Positions 17,434-26,640 of a stretch of DNA of 64,000 bases are shown here, piece by piece. Source of the DNA: Terasakiispira papahanaumokuakeensis (GTDB lineage Bacteria; Pseudomonadota; Gammaproteobacteria; Pseudomonadales; Halomonadaceae); contig NZ_MDTQ01000001.1 of the NCBI RefSeq assembly GCF_001709345.1, forward strand, positions 558,001-622,000. Reading direction: 5' to 3'. The notes beneath the pieces were generated by a model, which worked only from the letters and a program-made list of their open reading frames with translations, was not told the origin of the DNA and did not search any database. A program made the position numbers and the translations under genes. The stretch's first letter is position 1. Every line of letters starts with the position of its first letter.

Positions 17434-18249
17434 ATGACGATGGCTTCTATTACCGGTGTTGATACGCACGCCCATGTTTTTCATCGGCGTCTGCCCATGG
17501 TCTCAAAAAGGCGTTATACCCCAGACTATGACGCGACTGTTGAGCAATACCTCGCTCATCTCGATACACAAGGGTTATCCCATGGGGTATTGGTTCAACC
17601 GAGTTTTCTGGGGACCGACAATGGTTATATGTTGGAAGCCATTGCACAGCATCCTGATCGGCTGAAAGGGGTTGCGGTTGTTGATCCGAGTATTTCAGAG
17701 GCGGAGCTGGATCGATTTAAGAGTTTGGGTGTCGTCGGTTGTCGTTTGAACCTGGTGGGGCTGACCTTAGAGGATTATGCCGAGCCGCGTTGGCAACAGT
17801 TCTTCAAAGCGATGGCGGCACGCGACTTATCGTTGGAAATCCATCGTACCATGGTCGATTTTGACACTTTCTTGCCCGCTATGATGGACAGTGGCGTGTC
17901 GGTTGTTATCGATCACTTCGGTTTACCCGAAGGCGGTTTAAAGCTTGAACAGGCTGGGCATCGTTGTTTTCTGGATGCTCTGGGCAGTGGTCAATTATGG
18001 GTCAAATTATCAGCCCCCTATCGCGCACAGCTTGCGCCCGATCAGGCGCTCGCCATGCTTGCTCAGATGCGTGAGGCCTGTGGTGGTCTGCATCGTTTTT
18101 TATGGGGGAGTGATTGGCCACATACCCGCTTTGAAACTGAGGTTCATTATGATCAGCAGTGGGCACGGCTTGAAGCGTTATTGCCGGATCTGAGTGAGCG
18201 TCGCAAGGTGCTCGTCGATAACCCCGATGAACTGTTCCAGTTCACTTAA
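17434..18249 (+). CDS. Amidohydrolase_2 family hydrolase, 2-pyrone-4,6-dicarboxylate lactonase-like
   Basis: The 271-residue TIM-barrel hydrolase opens with the metal-binding DTHAHVF motif (HxH) and carries VIDHFG in the middle and WGSDWPHT with the catalytic Asp near residue 228. This set and length fit the PDC lactonase (LigI) branch, whose members hydrolyse lactones of dicarboxylic acids. The exact substrate is not determined. GAGGA precedes the ATG. A dicarboxylate carrier follows 23 bases downstream, and a GntR gene is divergent. The three form a small catabolic unit for a cyclic or aromatic-derived carboxylate. Confidence 0.8.
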   Translation: MTMASITGVDTHAHVFHRRLPMVSKRRYTPDYDATVEQYLAHLDTQGLSHGVLVQPSFLGTDNGYMLEAIAQHPDRLKGVAVVDPSISEAELDRFKSLGVVGCRLNLVGLTLEDYAEPRWQQFFKAMAARDLSLEIHRTMVDFDTFLPAMMDSGVSVVIDHFGLPEGGLKLEQAGHRCFLDALGSGQLWVKLSAPYRAQLAPDQALAMLAQMREACGGLHRFLWGSDWPHTRFETEVHYDQQWARLEALLPDLSERRKVLVDNPDELFQFT

Positions 18250-18272
18250 TTGAGATCAGGGATGTACCAATT

Positions 18273-19574
18273 ATGATGAGTTTAATCACTGTTATTGCGA
18301 TTATTGCGGCGATTACGCTGGGATACCGCACCAAAATCAATATTGGCTTGTTTGCGATTGCGTTTGCTTATCTCATTGGTTGTTTTGTGATGGGATTATC
18401 GCCCAAAGCTGTTGTCAATATGTGGCCGCTCAAGCTGTTCTTTATTATTTTCTCAGTTTGCTTGTTTTATGGTTTTGCCATTGTGAATGGGACGCTGGAA
18501 CGCTTGTCTGAGCATTTGTTATACCGCTGTCGCAACTTCCCTCATTTATTGCCTTATGCCATTTTTCTGACTTCAGCGCTGATTGCGGCTATGGGCGCCG
18601 GGTATTACACCGTATTGGCCTTTATGGCGCCTTTGACGCTGTTGCTGTGCCAGCGGACTGGCATGAGCTTGATCATTGGTGGTATGTCAGTGAACTACGG
18701 GGCTTTGGGCGGGGCTAACTTTATGTCCAGCCAGAGCGGGATTATTTTCCGGGGTCTGATGACCAATAATGGCATTGCTGAGCAAGCGGCATTTGTGAAT
18801 AGTTTTGGTATTTTTGCCAGCACGATGTTGATTCCATTATTGGTGATTACCTTGTTTGTCTTTATGGGGAACCACCGTCAGTCCATGCAAAATGGCGGCT
18901 TTGCCATTGAAGCACCTCAGCCCTTTACTAAGCCGCAGCGTCAAACCTTAGGATTGACGTTATTGATGATGGTTGTTGTGTTGTTGCCCCCGATTGCTCA
19001 TTTGGTTGCGCCCGATAATGAGATCATCGGTTTTATCGATTCGAAACTGCACATTGGGTTGATTGCCAGTGTCTTTTCGGTCATTGCCCTGCTGATGAAG
19101 TTGGCCGATGAACGTAAAGTGATGACCAGCTTGCCCTGGAATACCATCATCATGATCTGTGGTGTGGGGATGCTGATTTCAGTGGCCATCGAGGCCGGTA
19201 CGATTGATCTGCTGGCGAGCTGGATGAAGGGCAATATTCCTGCAGTCTTTGTGCCTTTGGTGATTGGACTGGTGGCGGCGGCGATGTCCCTATTTGCCAG
19301 CACCTTGGGTGTGGTCACACCCGCGCTCTTCCCGATTGTGCCGTCATTGGCCAGCTCGCTGTCGATTGATCCGATGGTGATGTTCATTTGTATTGTCGTG
19401 GGTGCTCAAGCCACTTCGATTTCGCCTTTCTCTTCTGGCGGTAGTTTGATCCTCGGCTCTTGCCCGACGGATGAAGCACGTGCAGGGCTGTTTAATAAGC
19501 TGCTTTTCCGCGCCGCACCGATTGGTTTAGGGGCTGCTTTGTTATACAACCTGGCATTAACTTTCGTGATGTGA
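18273..19574 (+). CDS. MatC-like dicarboxylate carrier
   Basis: The 433-residue integral membrane protein has about 12 hydrophobic segments. The N-terminal part (ALTLGYRTKINIGLFAIAFAYLIG-type region, residues about 10-40) matches the MatC_N dicarboxylate carrier family. The later motif SISPFSSGGSLILGSCP resembles the SLC13/ion-transporter superfamily. MatC is a malonate/dicarboxylate permease. With the preceding lactonase-like gene it probably imports that enzyme's substrate or exports its product. AGGGA lies before the ATG, and a strong terminator follows the stop. Confidence 0.85.
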   Translation: MMSLITVIAIIAAITLGYRTKINIGLFAIAFAYLIGCFVMGLSPKAVVNMWPLKLFFIIFSVCLFYGFAIVNGTLERLSEHLLYRCRNFPHLLPYAIFLTSALIAAMGAGYYTVLAFMAPLTLLLCQRTGMSLIIGGMSVNYGALGGANFMSSQSGIIFRGLMTNNGIAEQAAFVNSFGIFASTMLIPLLVITLFVFMGNHRQSMQNGGFAIEAPQPFTKPQRQTLGLTLLMMVVVLLPPIAHLVAPDNEIIGFIDSKLHIGLIASVFSVIALLMKLADERKVMTSLPWNTIIMICGVGMLISVAIEAGTIDLLASWMKGNIPAVFVPLVIGLVAAAMSLFASTLGVVTPALFPIVPSLASSLSIDPMVMFICIVVGAQATSISPFSSGGSLILGSCPTDEARAGLFNKLLFRAAPIGLGAALLYNLALTFVM

Positions 19575-19595
19575 ATGTGAGGTTAGGGGGAATCG

Positions 19596-19628
19596 AAAAA
19601 CCGCCGGATCAATGCCGGCGGTTTTTTT
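19596..19628. terminator. Bidirectional Rho-independent terminator between the MatC-like carrier and queC
   Basis: CCGCCGG (19601-19607) pairs with CCGGCGG (19615-19621). A runs lie before it and T runs after it, so it can stop transcription from both convergent genes. Confidence 0.92.
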
Positions 19629-19676
19629 ATGAGTCAAGGGTCGTTTGATTGTGGTGATGAGGCAGCGGTATCAGCG

Positions 19677-20351
19677 TTACGCTTGATAAGCGATGGGGTC
19701 GGTAATGTGGCAAGCGGCAAAAGCCCCCAGGCGTTCGCGGCAGGCGCTGCATTGACCACAGGCTTTCGCCTCACCTTGGTAGCAGGTCCAGGTCTGACTA
19801 TAGTCGAGCCCTAAGTCGAGCCCTCGACGTAAAATGCTGGCCTTGTCATCTAATAGGAAAGGCGCATGAATTTTGACCGGTTGCAGGTTCGCGATTTGGC
19901 TCACGCTGTTCATGGCTTCGACAAACTCAGGTCGGCAATCAGGATAAATCACGTGATCTCCCCCATGAGCGCCATAAAAGCAGATACCCGCTTCAATATT
20001 GACGGCATAACCCACCGCCAGTGAGAGCATAATCATATTGCGATTGGGGACGACCGTGGTGGCCAGGTTATCCGGGGCATAGTCGCCTTGGGGGACCTCA
20101 ATGTCACCGGTTAATGCCGAATTATCAATCAGCGGTGTGATGCTGCGTAAATCAATAACCTGATGTTTCAGTTTCAAGGATTCACAAACGGCGCGCGCGC
20201 ACTCCAACTCTTTGGCGTGGCGTTGGCCGTAATGAAATGAAACGGGATAAACATCATAACCTTCTGCCAAGGCCTGATGTAATACGGTAAAGGAATCCAT
20301 TCCGCCGGAATAAATGACAACGGCTCGGGCGGGGGCGGGTTGAGTCGACAT
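19677..20351 (-). CDS. queC: 7-cyano-7-deazaguanine synthase
   Basis: The 224-residue ATP-dependent enzyme makes preQ0 from carboxy-deazaguanine on the queuosine tRNA-modification pathway. It shows the PP-loop SGGMDS near the N-terminus, the [10 protein letters not shown] segment, and the C-terminal zinc site [15 protein letters not shown]. The start is placed at MSTQPAP (20351), which gives the normal N-terminus; the longer frame from 20405 has none of the family's residues. A GLDLGLD stretch is encoded by a 12-bp direct duplication near 19801-19824. It stands before nadA on the opposite strand; no other queuosine gene is nearby. Confidence 0.95.
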   Translation of the reverse strand: MSTQPAPARAVVIYSGGMDSFTVLHQALAEGYDVYPVSFHYGQRHAKELECARAVCESLKLKHQVIDLRSITPLIDNSALTGDIEVPQGDYAPDNLATTVVPNRNMIMLSLAVGYAVNIEAGICFYGAHGGDHVIYPDCRPEFVEAMNSVSQIANLQPVKIHAPFLLDDKASILRRGLDLGLDYSQTWTCYQGEAKACGQCSACRERLGAFAACHITDPIAYQA

Positions 20352-20677
20352 GGGGTCTCCTGACACAAATTCTGCGGTGCCGACGGGCGGCATCATACTC
20401 GCCATCTGCTTGTGAAGGCACTGAGATCGATTAACGTGCGTTACAAGGGGGAGCGATCAGGCCAAGCCTAGCAGAAGCGCCGCATAAGGGCATCTCTCAG
20501 AGCTGAAGCAGCGCTCAGTGCTGTGATACAATCAATCCTGATTCCGGCAGTTTCACTGCCTTTAAATGACCCAGTGGTTTTACTGCGGTGTGATACCTGA
20601 TCCAATCTTGTTAGGTCTAATGTCGATTGGAAAACACCGGCCACGTGATACCACAATATTCAGCCAAAGCGTGCAAG

Positions 20678-21727
20678 ATGATGACCAGTGTTTATGATCA
20701 GCTCCGTGTGCGCGAGCACTTGGCCAAGGCCAAGCCGGTCGCCACACTCTCTGAAGCCGAGTCTTCAGTGTATCGGGAGCGCATTAAAAAGCGGTTACAG
20801 GAGCGTAATGCGGTCTTGATTGCGCACTATTACACAGACCCCGAAATTCAGGCACTGGCGGAAGAAACGGGCGGCTTTATCGGGGATTCACTTGAAATGG
20901 CTCGTTTCGGAGCACGCCATGAGGCGCAAACGCTGGTGGTTGCTGGTGTGCGTTTCATGGGGGAAACAGCCAAGATTTTAAGCCCAGAAAAACGGGTGTT
21001 GATGCCGACTTTAGAGGCCACCTGCTCACTGGATGTGGGCTGCCCGGCCGATGAGTTTGCTGCCTTTTGTGACCAACATCCGGACCGTACCGTGGTGGTC
21101 TATGCCAATACTTCAGCGGCGGTGAAGGCACGCGCCGATTGGGTGGTGACCTCCAGTATTGCATTGGATGTGGTGCGTCACTTGAAAGATCAGGGGCAAA
21201 AAATTCTGTGGGCACCTGATAAGCACCTAGGGGATTATGTGCGTCGTGAAACCGGTGCCGATGTGCTGCTCTGGGATGGCGCTTGCATTGTGCACGAAGA
21301 GTTTAAGGCGAAAGGGGTTTTGGATCTGAAAAAGGTTCACCCCGGTGCGGCGGTGTTGGTGCACCCTGAATCTCCTCAAAGTATGGTCGAGGTGGCCGAT
21401 GTCGTGGGGTCGACCAGTCAGTTATTGAAGGCGGCGCGCGAGTTGCCTAACGATACCTTCATTGTGGCCACTGATCGCGGTATTTTTTATAAAATGCAGC
21501 AGGAAAATCCACAGCGCCGCTTTATGGAAGCGCCGACTGCGGGGAATGGCGCAACCTGCCGTAGCTGTGCGCATTGCCCTTGGATGGCGATGAACAGCCT
21601 AGAGCGCATGTTACGTGTGCTAGATGACGAGCAGCCAAGCAATCCAGAAGAAATTCATGTCAGCCCGGACCTGATCGATCAAGCGCTCAAGCCACTGACC
21701 CGTATGCTGGAGTTTCCACGCCCCTAA
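20678..21727 (+). CDS. nadA: Quinolinate synthase A
   Basis: The roughly 350-residue [4Fe-4S] enzyme condenses iminoaspartate with dihydroxyacetone phosphate to quinolinate for NAD synthesis. Family features include [26 protein letters not shown], and the cluster cysteines in [22 protein letters not shown] and [11 protein letters not shown]. Adjacent ATGs at 20678 and 20681 give lengths close to the E. coli protein. An upstream TTG at 20627 adds 17 unlike residues and is rejected. It is monocistronic, with a terminator just downstream. Confidence 0.95.
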   Translation: MMTSVYDQLRVREHLAKAKPVATLSEAESSVYRERIKKRLQERNAVLIAHYYTDPEIQALAEETGGFIGDSLEMARFGARHEAQTLVVAGVRFMGETAKILSPEKRVLMPTLEATCSLDVGCPADEFAAFCDQHPDRTVVVYANTSAAVKARADWVVTSSIALDVVRHLKDQGQKILWAPDKHLGDYVRRETGADVLLWDGACIVHEEFKAKGVLDLKKVHPGAAVLVHPESPQSMVEVADVVGSTSQLLKAARELPNDTFIVATDRGIFYKMQQENPQRRFMEAPTAGNGATCRSCAHCPWMAMNSLERMLRVLDDEQPSNPEEIHVSPDLIDQALKPLTRMLEFPRP

Positions 21728-21776
21728 GCTTTGTTTGGTCGTTGCTTTGAGCCTCATTTTGGCCCCATATCAAAAG

Positions 21777-21803
21777 CCCGCGGTGGATGTCGCGGGTTTT
21801 TTT
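21777..21803 (+). terminator. Rho-independent terminator of nadA
   Basis: CCCGCG (21777-21782) and CGCGGG (21791-21796) pair and are followed by seven T residues. Confidence 0.9.
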
Positions 21804-21895
21804 ATAGGTTTTTTTTATATGGGCTCTTTGATCTGAAACTGAGTTGATCACTTTTGTCGAGAGAAGAGCGTTAATGGCCGTGAGTAGGGCTGTTT

Positions 21896-23359
21896 TTATC
21901 GCATGAGGTCATGGAACTGTTGGCGCATATCAACCAGTTCTGCGCGGCGTTCTCGTACAGCGGCTTTGGTCGCATAATGATCCGCTTTGTCCAGTGCTAG
22001 GTCCAATTGAGTCAGTGCCGCTTTGAAGCGGCCAGTGAGCTGAAAAAACTCAGCTCGTGCGCGGTGGACCTGTACTCGGTCTCCAGCCAGCCCCGCTGTT
22101 TCTGCTAGTTGATACCAAATATGCGGGTCCTGCGAGCGTGTTTGGCTCAATTGTTGGAGTAAGTGTTCGGCATCACTGGCTCGGTCTTGGCGCAAGCGCA
22201 CTTTGGCCAACTCGAATTGAGCCGGGTAATAATCAGGACTCAGATCCAGTAAGGCTTCCAGCTGTTGACTGGCCTGATCCCAATGCTCTGCGCTGGCATA
22301 AGCCTCGGCCAGGGTTTCGTTGATCATCAGGCGCGTGGGATGTGCTTGTTGCAAGGCTTTGAGTCGTTGAATGGCCGCTTGCGGGTGCTGCTGATGCAAG
22401 TCTTTCAATGCCTTGGCATATTCTTGCGCGATGGGATCTGCATGCGCATTGAGAAAACGAGCCAAGGCATTTTCAGGGTCTGATTCTAAGTGCATGATCA
22501 AACGGGCCCGAACTAATGGATAGTCTCGACCATGGGCAATCGCTTTAGGTTTGAGCTGATCCGCTCGGGCTTCAGCATCGGCGATACGTGATTCGGTCAA
22601 TGGGTGTGTCAATAGAAACTCTGGCGCTCGACCGCCATTGAGCATGACTTGCCGTTGCATCAAAGCAAACATCCGAGGCATGGCGCCAGGGTCATAACCC
22701 GCTCGCACCAGGGTGTCCAAACCCACCCGATCGGCTTCTTTCTCGTAGGCGCGGCTATAGGCCAGCTGGTTTTGAATGCCGGCTGCCTGACTTGACGCAA
22801 TGGCCGCGACCCCCGCATCCGCTTGCCCCTGACTGGCGGCGACAATACCGGCCAGCATCGTAGCCAGCATGGGGAGTTGCATTTGCTCTGCCGCTTCTTG
22901 CTGCCGAGCAAAGTGGTGTTGACTTAAGTGTCCCAGCTCGTGGCCGACAACGGAGGCGAATTCATCTTCATTAGGCGCAAACGCAAATAATCCCGCATTG
23001 AGGCCCATAATATTACCAGGCACAGCAAAAGCATTCAGTTGGCGGTTATCGACAAGGACAACCGTGAGGTGTTTGTTGTCCAAATGAGGATTGTATGTGG
23101 CCATGCGTTGTACCAATTGTTCACTATAGGCCTGAACAAGCGGGTCATAGAGAATGTCGACCTGAGCACGAAAACTGCGCAACCAAGCTTGGCCCAATTG
23201 GCGTTCTTCATGAGGGCTAATGTCGTAACTGCTGGCATCGCCCAGGCTGGGTAGGCGAATGTCGCTGAGACCGGATACTGGCAGGGCTAAAGCCGTTATC
23301 ATCAGCATTACAGCAGCACACAAAGGCCTTCTCGGGTATGCTGTTGAACGAAATCGCAT
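21896..23359 (-). CDS. bepA: Outer-membrane-assembly metalloprotease/chaperone BepA
   Basis: The 487-residue M48-family periplasmic protease has a signal peptide (about 1-32), the zinc motif HELGH at residues 140-144, a downstream Glu ligand in YEKEADRVGLD, and a C-terminal block of TPR-type helices (about 300-480). BepA degrades or helps fold stalled outer-membrane proteins such as LptD with the BAM complex. Its length equals E. coli BepA. It is divergent from the tusA-like gene, an arrangement common in gammaproteobacteria. The bamC gene lies about 3.3 kb away. Confidence 0.93.
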   Translation of the reverse strand: MRFRSTAYPRRPLCAAVMLMITALALPVSGLSDIRLPSLGDASSYDISPHEERQLGQAWLRSFRAQVDILYDPLVQAYSEQLVQRMATYNPHLDNKHLTVVLVDNRQLNAFAVPGNIMGLNAGLFAFAPNEDEFASVVGHELGHLSQHHFARQQEAAEQMQLPMLATMLAGIVAASQGQADAGVAAIASSQAAGIQNQLAYSRAYEKEADRVGLDTLVRAGYDPGAMPRMFALMQRQVMLNGGRAPEFLLTHPLTESRIADAEARADQLKPKAIAHGRDYPLVRARLIMHLESDPENALARFLNAHADPIAQEYAKALKDLHQQHPQAAIQRLKALQQAHPTRLMINETLAEAYASAEHWDQASQQLEALLDLSPDYYPAQFELAKVRLRQDRASDAEHLLQQLSQTRSQDPHIWYQLAETAGLAGDRVQVHRARAEFFQLTGRFKAALTQLDLALDKADHYATKAAVRERRAELVDMRQQFHDLMR

Positions 23360-23516
23360 GGCGTATCCTGTTGGGCATCCTATTGACGAAATATCTTAAC
23401 ATTGGCGTGATCGGATATCGCTATTTCGACCGACGACTGATTGAACCCCAAGATTGATTCGATTGCTGTTGGATTGAGTCAATCTGTATTTGGCTTATTG
23501 GACACGGAGACTCACG

Positions 23517-23768
23517 ATGAATTCCACCCCCGTTATACCGGAGGCTGATCAGTCACTGGATGTGTGTGGATTACACTGTCCGATGCCTTTACTGAAAGCC
23601 AAGCTGGCATTAAATGCTATGCGCGCGGGCGCCGTGTTACATGTGTGTGCGACCGATGCGGGCTCCTGGGACGATTTTGCCGCTTACATCACCTTGAGCC
23701 CTCATCAGATGCTGCATCGTGAGGCGCGTACTGAACAGTTTCATTATTGGATTCGTAAGGGAGCCTGA
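23517..23768 (+). CDS. TusA/SirA-family sulfur-carrier-like protein
   Basis: The 83-residue TusA-fold protein has the signature CGLHCPMPLLKAK, including the CPxP cysteine that carries a persulfide in TusA, and a second cysteine four residues earlier. TusA passes sulfur for tRNA thiolation. This copy, encoded beside bepA and a permease, is the YedF/SirA-like type common at this locus, so its exact acceptor is unclear. The start at 23517 is preceded by GGAG; nine extra residues in the longer frame are unsupported. The next gene begins two bases after the stop. Confidence 0.88.
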   Translation: MNSTPVIPEADQSLDVCGLHCPMPLLKAKLALNAMRAGAVLHVCATDAGSWDDFAAYITLSPHQMLHREARTEQFHYWIRKGA

Positions 23769-23770
23769 GC

Positions 23771-24868
23771 ATGGCTGTAAAGGATGTGTTGCACCATTGG
23801 CTGCAGCGGTATTTTTCAGATGATGAAGCGGTCATCTTTGCTTTGCTATTAGGTGGGTTATTTGCCGCCATTATTGTGCTAGGAGCCATGTTGGCGCCTT
23901 TTTTGATTGCGCTGGTGGTCGCCTTCTTGCTTCAGGGGGTGGTGGAAATTTTAGAGCGTTTGCATCTGCCTCGCATGCTGGCCGTGCTGTTGGCATTTAG
24001 CCTATTTGTAGGTGGGCTTTTGGCTTTGATCTTCCTGTTGATGCCGTTGATTTGGCAGCAAGGCGTTGCGTTGATGCAAGAGTTTCCAGGCATGATCCGA
24101 GCCGCGCAGCATGTCTTGGAAGAGCTGCAGGATCGTTATCCGATGTTGTTATCACAAGATCAATTGCGGCAATGGATTACGGCAGCCTCTGGAGAGCTAC
24201 GTTCGGTGGGACAAACACTGGTGACTTTTTCCTTGTCCAGTATTCCCAATCTGGTGGCGTTGATGGTGTATCTGGTGCTGGTCCCCATTCTGGTGTTCTT
24301 TATGTTGAAAGATAAGGATACCTTGCTGGGGTTTGTCTCTTCTTTGATGCCCCGCCGCCGTCAATTGATGCAACGAATCTGGCAGGAAATGGACGCGCAG
24401 ATTGCGAATTACATTCGCGGTAAAGTGATCGAGATATTGATTGTCGGCGTGGCCACTTACTTCGGTTTTATCGTCTTTGATCTACGCTATGCCGCTTTAC
24501 TGGCGCTTTTAGTCGGTTTGTCGGTATTAGTGCCTTATATTGGCGCGGCGGTCGTGACGATTCCGGTGTTGTTGGTCGCAGCCTTTCAATTTGGTCTGAA
24601 TATGGATTTTGTCTGGGTGATGGTGGTTTACGGCATTATTCAGGCGTTAGATGGTAATGTGTTGGTGCCGTTACTGTTTTCGGAAGCAGTGAACTTGCAT
24701 CCTGTGTCGATTATTTTGGCGGTCTTATTCTTTGGTGGCATCTGGGGGTTCTGGGGGGTCTTTTTTGCGATACCGCTGGCGACGTTACTCAAATCGGTGA
24801 TTAATGCCTGGCCGCGCTCATTAAGCGATCAGGATCAGGCGCTACAGCGATCAGATTCGGCCGTTTAA
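23771..24868 (+). CDS. PerM/AI-2E-family membrane transporter
   Basis: The 365-residue polytopic protein of the UPF0118/AI-2E family has about eight transmembrane segments, three in the first 100 residues. A loop of about 80 residues follows, then LVPILVFFMLKDKD and the conserved VPYIGAAVVTIPVLLVA and ALDGNVLVPLLF motifs. Relatives export autoinducer-2 or act as antiporters; PerM of E. coli has no firm function. It is cotranscribed with the tusA-like gene (2-base gap) and converges on bcp. Confidence 0.88.
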   Translation: MAVKDVLHHWLQRYFSDDEAVIFALLLGGLFAAIIVLGAMLAPFLIALVVAFLLQGVVEILERLHLPRMLAVLLAFSLFVGGLLALIFLLMPLIWQQGVALMQEFPGMIRAAQHVLEELQDRYPMLLSQDQLRQWITAASGELRSVGQTLVTFSLSSIPNLVALMVYLVLVPILVFFMLKDKDTLLGFVSSLMPRRRQLMQRIWQEMDAQIANYIRGKVIEILIVGVATYFGFIVFDLRYAALLALLVGLSVLVPYIGAAVVTIPVLLVAAFQFGLNMDFVWVMVVYGIIQALDGNVLVPLLFSEAVNLHPVSIILAVLFFGGIWGFWGVFFAIPLATLLKSVINAWPRSLSDQDQALQRSDSAV

Positions 24869-24883
24869 TTGTGGTCGATCAGG

Positions 24884-24914
24884 CCGTACCGTTGCGCATC
24901 GCACAACGGTACGG
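24884..24914. terminator. Hairpin between convergent perM-like and bcp genes
   Basis: CCGTACCGTTG and CAACGGTACGG are perfectly complementary (11 bp). Neither strand has a T run, so it is a stable but not classical terminator. Confidence 0.5.
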
Positions 24915-24921
24915 TATCGGA

Positions 24922-25407
24922 TTAATCTAACGGTTGACCCGCATGGAGGGCTTGGGCTGCTGCCAGCACTTCATCAACATGACCGGGCACTTTCACTTTG
25001 CGCCACTCTTTGACGAGAGTGCCTTCACTGTCGATTAGGAAAGTGCTGCGCTCAATGCCCATATGTTCTTTGCCATATAATTTTTTGAGTTTGATGACCT
25101 CAAATAATTGGCAGAGGGTTTCGTCTTTATCACTGATTAAGTGAAAGGGGAAATCGTGCTTGGCACGGAAGTTTTCATGGGCCTTGAGACCATCACGTGA
25201 GACCCCAATCACCCGAGTGTTCGCTGCTTCAAAGGCTGAGTGATGATCACGGAAGCCTTGGCCTTCGGTGGTGCAGCCTGGGGTATTATCTTTGGGGTAA
25301 AAATAAATCACCACTTGCTGACCTTTGAGCTCCTCAGGGGTCAAGGTCTGGTCACCGGTGGCGGATGCAGTAAACTGGGGAATGGGTTGCCCCACACTGA
25401 CACTCAT
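24922..25407 (-). CDS. bcp: Thioredoxin-dependent peroxiredoxin Bcp lacking the usual resolving cysteine
   Basis: This is a 161-residue peroxiredoxin of the Bcp/PrxQ type, reducing hydroperoxides in the cytoplasm. The peroxidatic cysteine is C45 in PKDNTPGCTTEGQGFRD. At position 50, where E. coli Bcp has the resolving cysteine, this protein has Gln; C99 in DETLCQ is retained. It may therefore act as a 1-Cys enzyme or use C99. Length and all other landmarks fit. The gene is read alone, opposite to dapA. Confidence 0.93.
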   Translation of the reverse strand: MSVSVGQPIPQFTASATGDQTLTPEELKGQQVVIYFYPKDNTPGCTTEGQGFRDHHSAFEAANTRVIGVSRDGLKAHENFRAKHDFPFHLISDKDETLCQLFEVIKLKKLYGKEHMGIERSTFLIDSEGTLVKEWRKVKVPGHVDEVLAAAQALHAGQPLD

Positions 25408-25755
25408 AACGACTCCTTGGGTTGATTAAACTCTGCCAAGAATAGGCGGATCTGCCATTGGGTGAAAGGCTTCTGGTGACCCTATGGGCGTAGACTATGT
25501 GCAAAATGGAGCGCACATGGGGGGCGTCGGTTGGTGTTGTGCTTGAGGCTGGGCTGACGTAAAACTTGTCTGCATGCTGTGGGGTGGGTAGAGTCACTCA
25601 GTTCATGATCTGAACAATAACAGCATCTGATGACTGATGATCAATAGCGACGCTTGTCGCGCTTTAGCGCCGCTATTAACATCCCATATCCAATACTCAT
25701 CGTGTATTCTGATGTTGAGTTATTTATCCACCCCCTCATCTGTAGGAGAAGACGG

Positions 25756-26640
25756 ATGTTTCAAGGCAGCATTGTCGCGCTGATCACCCCCATGACCACT
25801 GAAGGCGAGGTCGACTGGGTGGCACTTGATCGACTTGTGGACTTTCATCTCGAACATGAGACTGACGCTATTGTCGCGGCGGGGACTACTGGTGAGCCGT
25901 CCACACTGTCTTTTGCCGAGCACTTCGATGTGATCCGACGTGTGATTGAGCGGGTGAAGGGACGTATTCCTGTGATCGCCGGTACCGGCGCTAATAATAC
26001 GGCTGAGGCAGTTGAGTTGACGCGATATGCGGCTAAGGTTGGGGCCGATTACTGCCTATCGGCGACCCCCTACTACAACAAGCCGACGCAAGAAGGTTTG
26101 TATCAGCATTATAAAGCGATTGCCGAAGCCAGTGACCTGCCGATTATTCTCTATAATGTGCCGGGCCGTACGGCGGTTGATATGCACAATGAAACCGTGC
26201 TGCGTTTGACTCAAGTCGACAATATCGTCGCTTTGAAAGATGCCACTGGGGATTTGGAGCGAGGTAAAGCGCTGATTGATGCCGTTGCCGGTACCGATTT
26301 CCGTATTTATTCGGGAGATGATGCGACGGCATGTGAGCTGATTCTGATGGGGGCACACGGTGATATTTCAGTCACGGCCAATGTGGCACCCAATCAGATG
26401 CATGAGATGTGTGTCGCTGCACTGAAGGGTGATGCGGCACGGGCTCACCAAATTAATACACGTTTAATGCCGCTACATACCGGATTATTTGTTGAGTCTA
26501 GTCCTATTCCGGTGAAGTGGGCTGTCCAGGCGATGGGGTTAGTGGAAGGCGGCATTCGCCTGCCCTTAACGCCTTTGTCTGATAAATATCACCCGACTGT
26601 GCGTGAAGCGCTGCAGTTGGCGGGTGTCCTGGAGGCATAA
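25756..26640 (+). CDS. dapA: 4-hydroxy-tetrahydrodipicolinate synthase
   Basis: The 294-residue TIM-barrel lyase/aldolase condenses pyruvate with aspartate semialdehyde in lysine and diaminopimelate synthesis. It has the GTTGEPSTL pyruvate-binding motif, the tyrosine motif [18 protein letters not shown], and the Schiff-base lysine in [11 protein letters not shown]. The start at 25756 follows TAGGAGAAG; the longer open frame from 25654 is not used. The stop overlaps the bamC start by one base, the usual dapA-bamC coupling. Confidence 0.97.
   Translation: MFQGSIVALITPMTTEGEVDWVALDRLVDFHLEHETDAIVAAGTTGEPSTLSFAEHFDVIRRVIERVKGRIPVIAGTGANNTAEAVELTRYAAKVGADYCLSATPYYNKPTQEGLYQHYKAIAEASDLPIILYNVPGRTAVDMHNETVLRLTQVDNIVALKDATGDLERGKALIDAVAGTDFRIYSGDDATACELILMGAHGDISVTANVAPNQMHEMCVAALKGDAARAHQINTRLMPLHTGLFVESSPIPVKWAVQAMGLVEGGIRLPLTPLSDKYHPTVREALQLAGVLEA

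Noticed and set aside
19801-19824. 12-bp direct repeat inside queC as a sign of damage
   Set aside because: It is in frame, encodes GLDLGLD in a tolerant helix region, and the rest of QueC is intact.
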